Source: Firmicutes bacterium ASF500 (GTDB lineage: Bacteria > Bacillota > Clostridia > Oscillospirales > Oscillospiraceae). Taken from it: DNA of 64,000 bases. Below the pieces are notes generated by a model. The model did no database searches. It worked only from the letters and a program-made list of their open reading frames with translations, and was not told the origin of the DNA. Numbering within the stretch: the first letter of the stretch is position 1; each line of letters begins with the position of its first letter. The stretch spans positions 558,001-622,000 of the forward strand of contig CP097573.1 in assembly GCA_000492175.2 (NCBI GenBank), written 5' to 3'. Both the position numbers and the translations under genes were made by a program. Positions 51,109-59,360 of the stretch are shown in pieces.

Positions 51109-51115
51109 GAGTTCC

Positions 51116-51146
51116 GTACAGCGGGCGGACATTGTCCGCCCCTACA
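51116..51146. repeat. Short repeat element, C-like core
   Basis: GTACAGCGGGCGGACATTG and TCCGCCCCTACA, directly after the D-type element and before the kinase ribosome site. Confidence 0.65.
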
Positions 51147-51165
51147 CCCGAAGGAGGTGACCGCT

Positions 51166-52623
51166 ATGGCCCGAAAGCACCATAAATTCCAGACCCCGCC
51201 TCCGGAGGACCCCATTGCCGCCGCCCGGGACTCCTCCCTGGCCTTCCGGCTGAATTCTGGCTTTTTCCTCCGGCAGCTGGGCATTTTCCTGGTAATGGAC
51301 CTGCTTCTGCTGACGCTGTCGGCTTTGGGGCTGGTCTACTACGCGGAGAACCGGTGCGCCGATGTAGCCCTTCTGGTCAGCCAGCGGGGGGTGCCCTCCG
51401 AGGACGCCCTCTCCTGGATGGAGGCCAGCGACTACACCATCACCCCTCTGGACCGGGAACCCCGCGGAGATACCAAAGTCGGCGCTCTCCTGCTGGATCC
51501 CAACCGCCAGGAGACCCGGGGCGGGTACCGCTCCTGGGACCTCAGCGAATTTTACACCGTCGAGCTGGCCAACGACGGCCAGCCCTACGCCATCACGGTG
51601 GACCTGTCCGGCATCTTCCGGGGTCTGTACTGGGCGGGGGTGGTGCTTCTGATCTGCCAGGGGCTGTCCCTGCTGACCAACCTGTTCCGAAGCGACCGCT
51701 CCATCCGGAAGGTGCTCCGGCCCATTCAGGACCTGGCCGCCACCGCCTCCCGCCTCAACTCCATGGCCCACATGTCCAAGCGGGAGATTGAGAGCCTGGC
51801 CGGCGAGCTGGACAAGATCGACGCCGCCCATCTGGACAGCCGCATTGACCTGCCCCCCACCCAGAAGGAGCTGCGCTCCCTGGCCCAGTCCATCAACGAG
51901 CTGATGGACCGGGTGAACCAGGCCTACAGCGCGCAAATGCGCTTCGTCTCCGACGCCAGCCACGAGCTGCGCACCCCCATCGCCGTCATTCAGGGCTACG
52001 CCGCACTCCTGGACCGGTGGGGCAAGAGCGACCCGGAGGCCTTGCAGGAGTCCATCGACGCCATCCGGGGAGAGGCCGCCTCCATGGAGCGGCTGGTGGA
52101 ACAGCTGCTGTTCCTGGCCCGGGGGGACAACGACTCCCAGCCGGTGAAGCCGGAATCCCTGGACCTCACCGACCTGGCCGGAGAGGTACTGCGGGAGGAG
52201 GAGATGATTCACCCCGAGCGCACCTTCCTCCCCCGCTGGGGGGAGGACCCCGTCAGCGTATACGCTGACCCCGGGCTGATGAAGCAGCTGCTGCGCATCC
52301 TGATGGACAACAGCCTGAAATACAGCCCCCCGGAGGGCCGCATCTACCTCCGGGTCACCCGAGACGGGAGCTATATCCGCCTCACCGTCCAGGACGAGGG
52401 CATCGGCATCCCCAGCGACGGCATCCCCCATATCTTCGAGCGCTTCTACCGCACCGACCAGTCCCGGGACCGCAAAACCGGCGGGACGGGCCTGGGGCTG
52501 TCCATCGCCAAGTGGATTGTGGAGCGCCACGGCGGCTGGTTCGAGATCGTCTCCCGCCCCGACGTGGGCACCCGTATCACCGTCGTCCTCCCCGCCGCGC
52601 AGGAGGCAAAAAAAGCGTCATAA
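51166..52623 (+). CDS. Sensor histidine kinase
   Basis: 485 residues. A first membrane helix at about 36-60 and a second at about 147-170 enclose a sensor loop. A HAMP-like linker follows, then the HisKA box with His266 (VSDASHELRTPIAVIQGYAA) and the ATPase domain: N box LMDNSLKYSP, G1 DEGIGIP, F box FERFYRTD and G2 GGTGLGLSI. Pairs with the response regulator at 49838. ATG follows AAGGAGGTG. A terminator closes the operon. Confidence 0.93.
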   Translation: MARKHHKFQTPPPEDPIAAARDSSLAFRLNSGFFLRQLGIFLVMDLLLLTLSALGLVYYAENRCADVALLVSQRGVPSEDALSWMEASDYTITPLDREPRGDTKVGALLLDPNRQETRGGYRSWDLSEFYTVELANDGQPYAITVDLSGIFRGLYWAGVVLLICQGLSLLTNLFRSDRSIRKVLRPIQDLAATASRLNSMAHMSKREIESLAGELDKIDAAHLDSRIDLPPTQKELRSLAQSINELMDRVNQAYSAQMRFVSDASHELRTPIAVIQGYAALLDRWGKSDPEALQESIDAIRGEAASMERLVEQLLFLARGDNDSQPVKPESLDLTDLAGEVLREEEMIHPERTFLPRWGEDPVSVYADPGLMKQLLRILMDNSLKYSPPEGRIYLRVTRDGSYIRLTVQDEGIGIPSDGIPHIFERFYRTDQSRDRKTGGTGLGLSIAKWIVERHGGWFEIVSRPDVGTRITVVLPAAQEAKKAS

Positions 52624-52626
52624 ACC

Positions 52627-52667
52627 AGAAGGACCGCCGGAGTGCTCCGGCGGTCCTTCTGTTATTC
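52627..52667 (+). terminator. Terminator after the histidine kinase
   Basis: AGGACCGCCGGAG-TG-CTCCGGCGGTCCT followed by TCTGTTATT. Confidence 0.85.
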
Positions 52668-52669
52668 AC

Positions 52670-52888
52670 TCAGCGGTTGACCTCTCGCCTGTCCGTCCGG
52701 CCCATGAGCCAGTCCACGGAAACTTCATAAAGATCCGCAATTTTCAGCAGAGTATCATAATGCGTTTTTGCGCCATCAGATTCCAGGCGATTGTACGTTC
52801 TCAGAGGCATGTCCAAGGCCCTGGCCGTACTCTCTTGGGTCAAACACTTCTCCTCGCGGAGAATTTTCAATCTTTCGTTGAAAATCAT
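52670..52888 (-). CDS. XRE-family helix-turn-helix regulator
   Basis: 72 residues, a single Cro/CI-type HTH (LKILREEKCLTQESTARALD, MPLRTYNRLESDGAKTHYDT). ATG seven bases after AAGAGGT. AT-richer than its surroundings. Divergent from the small gene at 52972, sharing an AT-rich intergenic stretch with a near-palindrome (GCAACTAGTGGC) that may be its operator. Confidence 0.82.
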   Translation of the reverse strand: MIFNERLKILREEKCLTQESTARALDMPLRTYNRLESDGAKTHYDTLLKIADLYEVSVDWLMGRTDRREVNR

Positions 52889-52971
52889 ATAAATACCTCT
52901 TAACAAGCAATTACTTGCATATTATAATATAGGCAACTAGTGGCTTATATTATATCTCGGAGGGACTCATA
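52889..52971. promoter_or_regulatory. Divergent promoter region of XRE regulator
   Basis: AT-rich, several TATAAT-like boxes on both strands (for example TATTATAATATAGG) and the near-palindrome GGCAACTAGTGGC. Confidence 0.5.
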
Positions 52972-53154
52972 ATGGAACACGAAATCCCTATGATTGTGAA
53001 ACTGCTCTACGCCGGCATGGTCACAGGGCCGGACCCCAGCTTCTGGCCCGAGGAGATGAAGGACGACCCGATCAGGGGCCACGGCCTCTGGACCTTCTAC
53101 AGCGGGCTCCGGATGGGGCTCCAGCTGGGGGCAGCCTGTCTGTGGGAACCGTAG
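52972..53154 (+). CDS. Small protein divergent from the XRE regulator
   Basis: 60 residues, start MEHEIPMIVKLLYAGMVTGP, ending GAACLWEP. No family recognised. Ribosome site GGAGGG. The divergent arrangement suggests it is controlled by the XRE protein. Its stop codon TAG is the TAG of the following repeat (CCGTAGGGCGCG), so its real end may once have been elsewhere. Confidence 0.55.
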   Translation: MEHEIPMIVKLLYAGMVTGPDPSFWPEEMKDDPIRGHGLWTFYSGLRMGLQLGAACLWEP

Positions 53155-53232
53155 GGCGCGACGACCCCGGCGCGCCGTTCTCCCGAGGGTATCCGATCTC
53201 CGTGGACGGCGGGCCGGGTCGTCCCGCCCTAC
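53151..53232. repeat. Intergenic inverted repeat, core type A
   Basis: GTAGGGCGCGACGACCCCGG ... CGGGTCGTCCCGCCCTAC. Confidence 0.8.
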
Positions 53233-53252
53233 GAAGGGTCCAATAACCCGGG

Positions 53253-54224
53253 TTATTTCTTCTTGCTCCTGCGTTCCTCGTCCACCTCATAGGCCTTGAT
53301 AATCCGCTGGACCAGGGCGTGGCGGACCACATCGGCCTCGCCCAAGCGGAGGAGGGCGATGTCTTCTACCCCCTTCAGCACCCGCATGGCCTCCCGCAGG
53401 CCGGACACCTTGTCCGCAGGCAGGTCGATCTGGGTGATATCGCCGGTGATGACGATCTTAGAGCCGAAGCCCAGGCGGGTAAGGAACATTTTCATCTGCT
53501 CCCGGGAGGTATTCTGAGCCTCGTCCAGGATGATAAAGCTGTCGTCCAAGGTGCGGCCCCGCATATAGGCCAGGGGGGCCACCTCGATATTGCCCCGCTC
53601 CAGGTATTTCTGATAGGTCTCCGGGCCCAGCATCTCGAAGAGGGCGTCGTACAGGGGCCGCAGGTAGGGGTCCACCTTGGACTGGAGGTCGCCGGGCAGG
53701 AAGCCCAGCCGCTCCCCCGCCTCCACCGCCGGGCGGGTGAGGATAATCCGGTTGATCTCCTTGGCCCGGAAAGCGGCCACGGCGGCGGCCACGGCCAGAT
53801 AGGTCTTGCCCGTGCCGGCGGGGCCCACCCCTACGGTGACCACATTGTCCCGGATGGCCTGGACATACTTCTTCTGCCCCAGGGTCTTGGCCTTGATGGG
53901 CTTGCCCTTGGCGGTGACGCAGATCACATCCCCCGCCAGCTGGACGATCTGTCCCTCCTTGCCCTCCCGCACCAGCTGGACAATGTAGCGCACGTTCTGC
54001 TCGTTGATGGTCTCCCCCTTGGAGGCCAGGGTCATCAGATTCTCAATGGCCTTGACGGCGTACATGACCCCCTCCGGGTCCTCCCCCGCCACCTTGAGCA
54101 TGGAATCCCGGCTCACCACCGTGATCCCCAGCTCATGCTCAATGATGCGGATATTTTCGTCGAAGGAGCCGAACACATTGATGGTCTCCTCCAGACGCTC
54201 TAAACTGATGGTCTGTTCTGTCAT
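53253..54224 (-). CDS. phoH: PhoH-like ATPase
   Basis: 323 residues. N-terminal KH-like region (about 1-100), then P-loop GVGPAGTGKTYLAVA, TRPAVEAGERLGFLPGDL and Walker B FIILDEAQNTS with DITQIDLP. PhoH proteins are linked to RNA metabolism. ATG at 54224 follows AAGGAGAG. Third gene of the conserved order yqfC-yqfD-phoH, although a repeat array of about 225 bases separates it from yqfD here. Confidence 0.92.
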   Translation of the reverse strand: MTEQTISLERLEETINVFGSFDENIRIIEHELGITVVSRDSMLKVAGEDPEGVMYAVKAIENLMTLASKGETINEQNVRYIVQLVREGKEGQIVQLAGDVICVTAKGKPIKAKTLGQKKYVQAIRDNVVTVGVGPAGTGKTYLAVAAAVAAFRAKEINRIILTRPAVEAGERLGFLPGDLQSKVDPYLRPLYDALFEMLGPETYQKYLERGNIEVAPLAYMRGRTLDDSFIILDEAQNTSREQMKMFLTRLGFGSKIVITGDITQIDLPADKVSGLREAMRVLKGVEDIALLRLGEADVVRHALVQRIIKAYEVDEERRSKKK

Positions 54225-54260
54225 GGATAACTGATCTCTCCTTGGTATGGTCAAATCTTC

Positions 54261-54338
54261 TGTAGGGACGCTTCATGAAGCGTCCGCATTATTGCAGCTC
54301 GTTTCCGGCAGGCGGACGCATCATGATGCGTCCCTACA
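54261..54338. repeat. Intergenic inverted repeat, core type D
   Basis: TGTAGGGACGCTTCATGAAG ... CATCATGATGCGTCCCTACA. Confidence 0.85.
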
Positions 54339-54343
54339 GCAGG

Positions 54344-54410
54344 CGTAGGGCGCGACGACCCCGGCGCGCCGTTTTCTTGCCGTTCTCTCAAAGCGGCGGG
54401 CCGAGTCGTA
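54344..54410. repeat. Truncated repeat, core type A, cut by a D element
   Basis: CGTAGGGCGCGACGACCCC ... GGCGGGCCGAGTCG, where the right arm breaks off and GTAGGGACGC of the next element begins. Confidence 0.75.
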
Positions 54411-54484
54411 GGGACGCTTCACGAAGCGTCCGCATTATTGCAACTCATTTCCAGCAGGCGGACGTATCATGATGCGTCCCTACG
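54408..54484. repeat. Intergenic inverted repeat, core type D, ending in the yqfD stop codon
   Basis: GTAGGGACGCTTCACGAAGC ... TATCATGATGCGTCCCTACG. On the minus strand the end reads CCGTAGGGACGC, giving the TAG stop of yqfD. Confidence 0.85.
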
Positions 54485-55694
54485 GTGTAACCGCTCCTTC
54501 CCCGGGTATCTCCTCGCCGATTTCCTCCAGGCACTGGGCGGTGAGGGTGACCTCCAGCCTCCCCCCGGTCACCCGAGCGGAGTACTGGATCTGCTCCACC
54601 TGGCCGTCCTCGCCAATGAGGGTGTCCAGCCGCTTCCGCAGCTCCTCCTCCAGCAGCTGGCGGGCGGCGTCCCGGTCCACCTCGACGGAGCGGGGGGCGT
54701 ACTCCCGAAAGGTCTCCCGGTTCCAGAACAGGGGCAGCGCCCGCCCCCCGGGCAGGACCGCCTGACGTACTGAGGTTATTTTATCATACTGCGGCCAGGA
54801 AATGCTAGTGTTTCCAAAAATTTTCACCCGATGTCCAAAAAAATTTACCGACCAGACGCTTTTTTCCTCCCCGGTATACTCCTTCACCCCGGCCTGGACC
54901 GGGATGGCAGCGGTGAGGGTCCGCCAGGACCGGGCCCATACCCGTCCCCGGGCGTGGGTCTGATACTCCACAATGGGCATATCGGTATACTGGGGCGGCT
55001 CCATGGACACGGTACCGGAGATGAGCACGTCCCCCTTTGCCACCACGTCCCCCTCCCGCACCACGGCCTCCCCCCGCTCCGTCTCCATATGGACCACAAC
55101 ACCGTCCGCCTGGGCCACGATGTGGAAGAAGCCCGACTCGTCCAGCCGCTCGGGCCGCTTCACCGCCTCCCGGACCACCACCTCCACCCGGGTCCCGTGG
55201 AGATTGATTGCCATCCAGGACAGGTCCTCCAGCCCCAGCAGGGCGTCCTGCGCCAGCTGCTTGCGGTTCAGCGACGGGCCGTACACCCCGGGGCGCACCC
55301 CAAGCTGACGCAGCTGGCTCAAAATCACGGCGGTGGGGACGCGTTCATTACCGGTCACCTCCACAGTGAGGACAAAGCGGGACAGCACGCTCACCGCGCA
55401 CAGGGCGAAGGCCAGCCCCGCCAGAAAGGCGTACCGGGTACGGAACCGGCTCAGGAAGTCGGGCAGACCCCGGCTGGATTCCCGCTCCACCTCACACCCC
55501 GCCCGCTCCGCCAGCTCCGCCAGCCGCCCCAGGGTGTACCGCCGGGTGGTAAAGCGGACGGTGTGCTCGTCCAGCCACTCCATGGCCCAGAACTCGATTC
55601 CCTCCTGGGCGCAGAGGTTAATCAGCCGTTCGGGGAACAGCCCGGTCAACCGGACGACAGCCATACCCCGGAGATAATTCATCAAACGCCGCAT
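54480..55694 (-). CDS. yqfD: Sporulation protein YqfD
   Basis: 404 residues. N-terminal cytosolic domain, one membrane helix (about 90-110, FLAGLAFALCAVSVLSRFVL), then the extracytoplasmic domain with VTGNERVPTAVILSQLRQLG and PEYTDMP-like blocks. Known as a SigE-dependent sporulation protein in Bacillus. An in-frame ATG 15 bases upstream (55709) is poorer; the ATG at 55694 has GGAGGGG six bases before it. The stop codon is provided by a repeat element. Confidence 0.9.
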   Translation of the reverse strand: MRRLMNYLRGMAVVRLTGLFPERLINLCAQEGIEFWAMEWLDEHTVRFTTRRYTLGRLAELAERAGCEVERESSRGLPDFLSRFRTRYAFLAGLAFALCAVSVLSRFVLTVEVTGNERVPTAVILSQLRQLGVRPGVYGPSLNRKQLAQDALLGLEDLSWMAINLHGTRVEVVVREAVKRPERLDESGFFHIVAQADGVVVHMETERGEAVVREGDVVAKGDVLISGTVSMEPPQYTDMPIVEYQTHARGRVWARSWRTLTAAIPVQAGVKEYTGEEKSVWSVNFFGHRVKIFGNTSISWPQYDKITSVRQAVLPGGRALPLFWNRETFREYAPRSVEVDRDAARQLLEEELRKRLDTLIGEDGQVEQIQYSARVTGGRLEVTLTAQCLEEIGEEIPGEGAVTP

Positions 55695-55738
55695 AGGTTG
55701 CCCCTCCATTTTTTGCGTTGTGCCTCCCGCCCCGCAGG

Positions 55739-55767
55739 CAAAAGGCTCCCTCGGGGAGGGAGCCTTA
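55739..55767 (-). terminator. Terminator-like hairpin between yqfC and yqfD
   Basis: On the minus strand, AAGGCTCCCTCCCCGAGGGAGCC followed by TTTTG. It could reduce read-through from yqfC to yqfD. Confidence 0.65.
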
Positions 55768-55775
55768 TTCAGCCC

Positions 55776-56057
55776 TCACGCCAGCGAAATCTGTAAAACC
55801 TTCCCTGTAATCAGCAGCTCCAGCCCCGTCATAGCCCGCAGCTCCAGCTCCTGACCCACCACCTTGATGATGTATACCCCTCCGCTGATGTGAATTTCCT
55901 CCCGGCCATAGGCCAGGATGCCCTTGTGATTCTCCACCCGCAGCTCCCTGTCCCCCACCAGCTCCAGCCGGGGAACCCCCGCCACCGCGTCCGCCGGGAG
56001 GTCGAACACCTCCGCCGCCCGCTCCAAAAATCCCAAACGCCGGGGCTTTCCCGCCAT
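55776..56057 (-). CDS. yqfC: Sporulation protein YqfC (YabP family)
   Basis: 93 residues. YabP/YqfC fold: ELVGDRELRVENHKGILAYG, ending GLELLITGKVLQI. Adjacent to yqfD, as in other spore formers; required around engulfment in Bacillus. Short AT-rich leader before the start. Confidence 0.88.
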   Translation of the reverse strand: MAGKPRRLGFLERAAEVFDLPADAVAGVPRLELVGDRELRVENHKGILAYGREEIHISGGVYIIKVVGQELELRAMTGLELLITGKVLQISLA

Positions 56058-56114
56058 AAAAAATCACCTCTCCCCTATCTATATGAGGGGGAGAGGTAAA
56101 ACTTTCTGTCTTTT

Positions 56115-56693
56115 TCAGTTGATATCCCCATCTATGCGGGCGGGGCCGTCCCAAACTCGCTCCGCTCCCCGGAACAGAGGGCCGTGGTACGCGTAATAGC
56201 TGTAGTGCAGGTCCAAAAAGCCGTCGTTCTCCTCCAGCAGGGTCTGGCCCTGGTACTCCACCACCCGCTCCGGACTTCCATAGACAAAGGCGAGGACCAG
56301 CGGACCAAGCCACAGCGTCACAAACAGAACCACCGCCGCGAAAAAAGCGACTGCCGCCTTCGCCGCCCGCCCCAGAATAACAGACTGCTCCGGCATCTCC
56401 ACAGACCAAAAGCAGACCGGGATCAGGATGGTCCCTGCCCAACCGCTGAGCAGCGCCACCCCCCACAGAACCAGCGTGGGGAGGTTGCGCCACGTCAGCC
56501 CGAAGCACCTCAGCAGGAGGAGCCCGCTGAAATACAGCCCCACCGTCCCCAGGAACACCGCCGCTGTCCAGACCAGATACCGGCGTCTCCGCCCTTTGCC
56601 CCAGATCAGACAGCCCACTCCCGTTACAGCCAGCACGGAAACACCCAGAACCATCAGCACGGGCAGCGCTTCCAACAAATATCCTTCCATCAT
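56115..56693 (-). CDS. Integral membrane protein of unknown function
   Basis: 192 residues with about four membrane helices (VLMVLGVSVLAVTGVGCLIW, YLVWTAAVFLGTVGLYFSGL, LVLWGVALLSGWAGTILIPV, AVAFFAAVVLFVTLWLGPL) and a 45-residue C-terminal tail. No family recognised. Preceded by the XRE/DUF2975 pair on the same strand, 34 bases away, so possibly co-regulated by that XRE protein. Confidence 0.62.
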   Translation of the reverse strand: MMEGYLLEALPVLMVLGVSVLAVTGVGCLIWGKGRRRRYLVWTAAVFLGTVGLYFSGLLLLRCFGLTWRNLPTLVLWGVALLSGWAGTILIPVCFWSVEMPEQSVILGRAAKAAVAFFAAVVLFVTLWLGPLVLAFVYGSPERVVEYQGQTLLEENDGFLDLHYSYYAYHGPLFRGAERVWDGPARIDGDIN

Positions 56694-56727
56694 ATCCCCC
56701 TTCCAATCTGAAAAATCCAGAGCGGCT

Positions 56728-56949
56728 TCATTCCTTCTCCTCCCGGTCCGCTACAAACTCCAAAATATCCCCCGGCTGGCAGTCCAGGGCCTTGCAAATG
56801 GCCTCCAAGGTGGAGAACCGCACCGCCCGGGCCTTGTTGTTCTTCAAAATAGACAGGTTCGCCATGGTTATGTCAACCTTCCGCGCCAGCTCCCCCAGGG
56901 ACATCTTCCTCTTTGCCATCATCACGTCCAGGTTTACCATAATCGCCAT
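56728..56949 (-). CDS. Cro/CI-type HTH regulator (YozG-like), DUF2975 partner
   Basis: 73 residues: a single HTH (KRKMSLGELARKVDITMANL) with the C-terminal motif CKALDCQPGDILEFV. This small regulator is commonly paired with a DUF2975 membrane protein, as here (11 bases after it). An in-frame later start (MVNLDVMMAKRK) is possible. Confidence 0.85.
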   Translation of the reverse strand: MAIMVNLDVMMAKRKMSLGELARKVDITMANLSILKNNKARAVRFSTLEAICKALDCQPGDILEFVADREEKE

Positions 56950-56960
56950 TGGCCGCCCCC

Positions 56961-57536
56961 CTAAATAGTCAGGTCCTGGTCCTCTTTCAGCTCCGCCGCC
57001 TGACGGAACAGGGCGGACATGACCATACACAGCAGTCCGGCCATAAAGAACACAGGGACAAACAGGGCGTTGTAGGTGAACAGCGGGCCAATACTCCGAT
57101 AATAGGCAAACCCCCAAACCAGCCGGACCAGCGCCGCCCCGGAAATGAGAAAACAGCATACCGCCGCCTGTTTCAAATTGACCGCATTGCCAAGGGTAAA
57201 GGGCTCGCCTTTCAAAATTGTGTTCAGTACCTTTTTTGCCTGCCAAAGAATCACAGCGGTGCAGCCTCCGCAGAACAGCACAAACAAGCTCAGCACCACC
57301 CAGACCTGTCCCTCCCCCGTTGCCCCCAGCATCCAAACGACGGGATGCCAAATCAAGGTAAAAAACCGAATAAACTGGAACGCGCTGTTGTTTTCCAACA
57401 GCCCGGTACCCCCTCCGCCGACATAAAACGCGGCCATACCAGGAACCAGAAACAGCACAATCAAATTGCACACAAACGTAATGACAACAAGGACCCGAAG
57501 CACTCGGGCCAGCCTTTGCACAGCAGTCCTTTCCAT
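56961..57536 (-). CDS. DUF2975 membrane protein
   Basis: 191 residues with four membrane helices (VLVVITFVCNLIVLFLVPG and following). The segment ILKGEPFTLGNAVNLKQAAV between helices 2 and 3 is the DUF2975 signature. ATG follows AAGGGAGG; an upstream in-frame extension lacks a site. Cotranscribed with the XRE-type regulator. Function unknown. Confidence 0.85.
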   Translation of the reverse strand: MERTAVQRLARVLRVLVVITFVCNLIVLFLVPGMAAFYVGGGGTGLLENNSAFQFIRFFTLIWHPVVWMLGATGEGQVWVVLSLFVLFCGGCTAVILWQAKKVLNTILKGEPFTLGNAVNLKQAAVCCFLISGAALVRLVWGFAYYRSIGPLFTYNALFVPVFFMAGLLCMVMSALFRQAAELKEDQDLTI

Positions 57537-57628
57537 GGAAATGCCTCCCTTCGGTTGGCTCCATCCTAGCACAGGGAAAACTGATTGTCAATATATTTTT
57601 ATTGTTTTTCGATAAATTTAAGGCCACG

Positions 57629-57706
57629 TGTAGGGCGTGACGACCTCGGCACGCCGGCACACCTCCGCTCTTCTGCCGGCGGCGCGCCGGGTCGTCGCGC
57701 CCTACA
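57629..57706. repeat. Intergenic inverted repeat, core type A
   Basis: TGTAGGGCGTGACGACCTCG ... CCGGGTCGTCGCGCCCTACA. Confidence 0.8.
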
Positions 57707-57712
57707 ATTCCA

Positions 57713-58366
57713 TTATTCTGCCTCGCCGTTTTTGGCGAAGTGGTCGCACCAGGGCCGCAGGGTACACCCCGCGCACTGGGGCCGGCGGGCGATACACACC
57801 GCCCGGCCGTGGAGGACCATGCGATGACAGAAGTCGTTGGACTCCTCCGGGGGCAGGACGGCCCGCAGCTGCTTTTCCACCTTGGCGGGGTCCTTGGTAC
57901 CGTCGGTGAGGCCCAGCAGGCCGGTGATGCGGATGCAGTGGGTGTCGGCCACCACCACGCCGGGGGTGTGGTACACATCCCCCAGAATCAGGTTGGCCGT
58001 CTTACGGCCCACGCCGGGGAGCTTGAGCAGGTCCTCCATGGTGTCGGGGACCCTTCCGCCATAATCCCTAATCAGCATCTGGGAGGCCAGAACGATGTCC
58101 TTGGCCTTGGCCCGGAAAAAGCCGGTGGAGTGGATGTACTCCTCCACCTCGGAGATCTCGGCGTTTGCCAGCGCCTCCAGGGTGGGGAACCGGGCATACA
58201 GCGCCGGGGTCACCTTGTTCACCCGCTCGTCGGTACACTGGGCGGCCAGCCGGACAGAAAACAACAGCTCATAATCCTTTTTATAGTCCAAGGAGCAGAT
58301 GCCGTCCGGGTAGAGCACCTTCAGCTCCTCTACAATGGCGCGGACATCCTCGGGGGTCTTATTCAT
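57713..58366 (-). CDS. nth: Endonuclease III (DNA glycosylase/AP lyase)
   Basis: 217 residues. Helix-hairpin-helix LPGVGRKTANLILG with the catalytic Lys, the catalytic Asp in VVVADTHCIRI, and a C-terminal 4Fe-4S loop CIARRPQCAGCTLRPWC (C-x6-C-x2-C-x5-C pattern seen). Removes oxidised pyrimidines in base excision repair. Divergent from rlmA. Confidence 0.95.
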   Translation of the reverse strand: MNKTPEDVRAIVEELKVLYPDGICSLDYKKDYELLFSVRLAAQCTDERVNKVTPALYARFPTLEALANAEISEVEEYIHSTGFFRAKAKDIVLASQMLIRDYGGRVPDTMEDLLKLPGVGRKTANLILGDVYHTPGVVVADTHCIRITGLLGLTDGTKDPAKVEKQLRAVLPPEESNDFCHRMVLHGRAVCIARRPQCAGCTLRPWCDHFAKNGEAE

Positions 58367-58513
58367 GGAGGGTCACCTCTTTGTCGATGTTTTGGGCGGA
58401 CAGTCTTACTCCTACAATATAACACACCCCCAGCAAAATTTCGACCCCTTTTTCCAAAACTCCCTTGCCTTTTTTCTCCCTCCGGGATATGATGGAGAAA
58501 ATGAGGTGATGCT

Positions 58514-59332
58514 TTGAAAAGCCTGTTTCGCTGTCCCCTGTGCGCGTCCCCGCTGGAGCGGGAGGCAAATCGCTGGTCCTGCCCGGCGGGCCACAGCTTC
58601 GACCGGGCCTCCGCCGGCTACGTCCATCTCCTCCCCGCCAATCAGAAGCACTCCAAGGACCCGGGGGACGACAAGGCCATGGTAGCCGCCCGGTCTGCCT
58701 TCTTGGAGAAGGGGTACTATCAGCCCCTGCGGGAGGCCCTGTGTCAGGCGGTGACGGAGTACGCGGCCTCTCTCCCCGCCCCCGTCGTTCTGGACAGCGG
58801 GTGCGGCGAGGGGTATTACACCGCCGGACTGTCCCAAGCCCTGCCCCGCTCCAGAATCGCCGGGGTGGACCTGTCCAAGGCCGCTCTGCGCCGGGCAGCG
58901 AAGCGGGTCCCGGAGGGGGAGTTCGCCGTGGCCTCGGTCTACCGTCTGCCTCTGGCCGGCGGCAGCGCCGATGTGCTGACGAACATCTTCTCCCCCCTGG
59001 CTATCGACGAGTTCGCCCGGGTCCTCCGCCCCGGCGGGCTGTTCTGCTACGCTGTCCCCTCCCCCCGGCACCTGTGGCAGATGAAGGCGGTTTTGTACAA
59101 GGAGCCCTATGAGAATCCGGTGAAGCGGGAGGACTATCCCGGCTTTGTCTGGCGGGAGGTCCGGGAAATCCGTTATACCGCCGCGCTGGACGCCGGGGCC
59201 GACATTTTGGCCCTGTTCCACATGACGCCCTACGCCTGGAAAACGCCCAGGGAGGGGGTCGCCCGGCTGGAGGCGCTGGACCGCCTGCGCTGTGAAATTG
59301 GATTTGACCTGCATTTGTACCAAAAGATATGA
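58514..59332 (+). CDS. rlmA: 23S rRNA (guanine-N1)-methyltransferase, RlmA family
   Basis: 272 residues. N-terminal zinc finger (CPLCASPLEREANRWSCPAG, H), then a SAM-dependent methyltransferase domain with motif I VLDSGCGEGYY and motif LTNIFSPLA. Modifies G745/G748 of 23S rRNA in characterised members. TTG start six bases after GAGGTG. Shares a bidirectional terminator with gltX. Confidence 0.9.
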   Translation: MKSLFRCPLCASPLEREANRWSCPAGHSFDRASAGYVHLLPANQKHSKDPGDDKAMVAARSAFLEKGYYQPLREALCQAVTEYAASLPAPVVLDSGCGEGYYTAGLSQALPRSRIAGVDLSKAALRRAAKRVPEGEFAVASVYRLPLAGGSADVLTNIFSPLAIDEFARVLRPGGLFCYAVPSPRHLWQMKAVLYKEPYENPVKREDYPGFVWREVREIRYTAALDAGADILALFHMTPYAWKTPREGVARLEALDRLRCEIGFDLHLYQKI

Positions 59333-59360
59333 AAAGAGCCGCCCTCAGGCGGCTCTTTTA
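59331..59360. terminator. Bidirectional terminator between rlmA and gltX
   Basis: AAAAGAGCCGCC-CTCA-GGCGGCTCTTTT, with a T tract on both strands. Confidence 0.9.

Noticed and set aside
52627..53154. XRE regulator and divergent small gene as a type II toxin-antitoxin pair
   Set aside because: The genes are divergent rather than in one operon, and the small protein resembles no toxin family.
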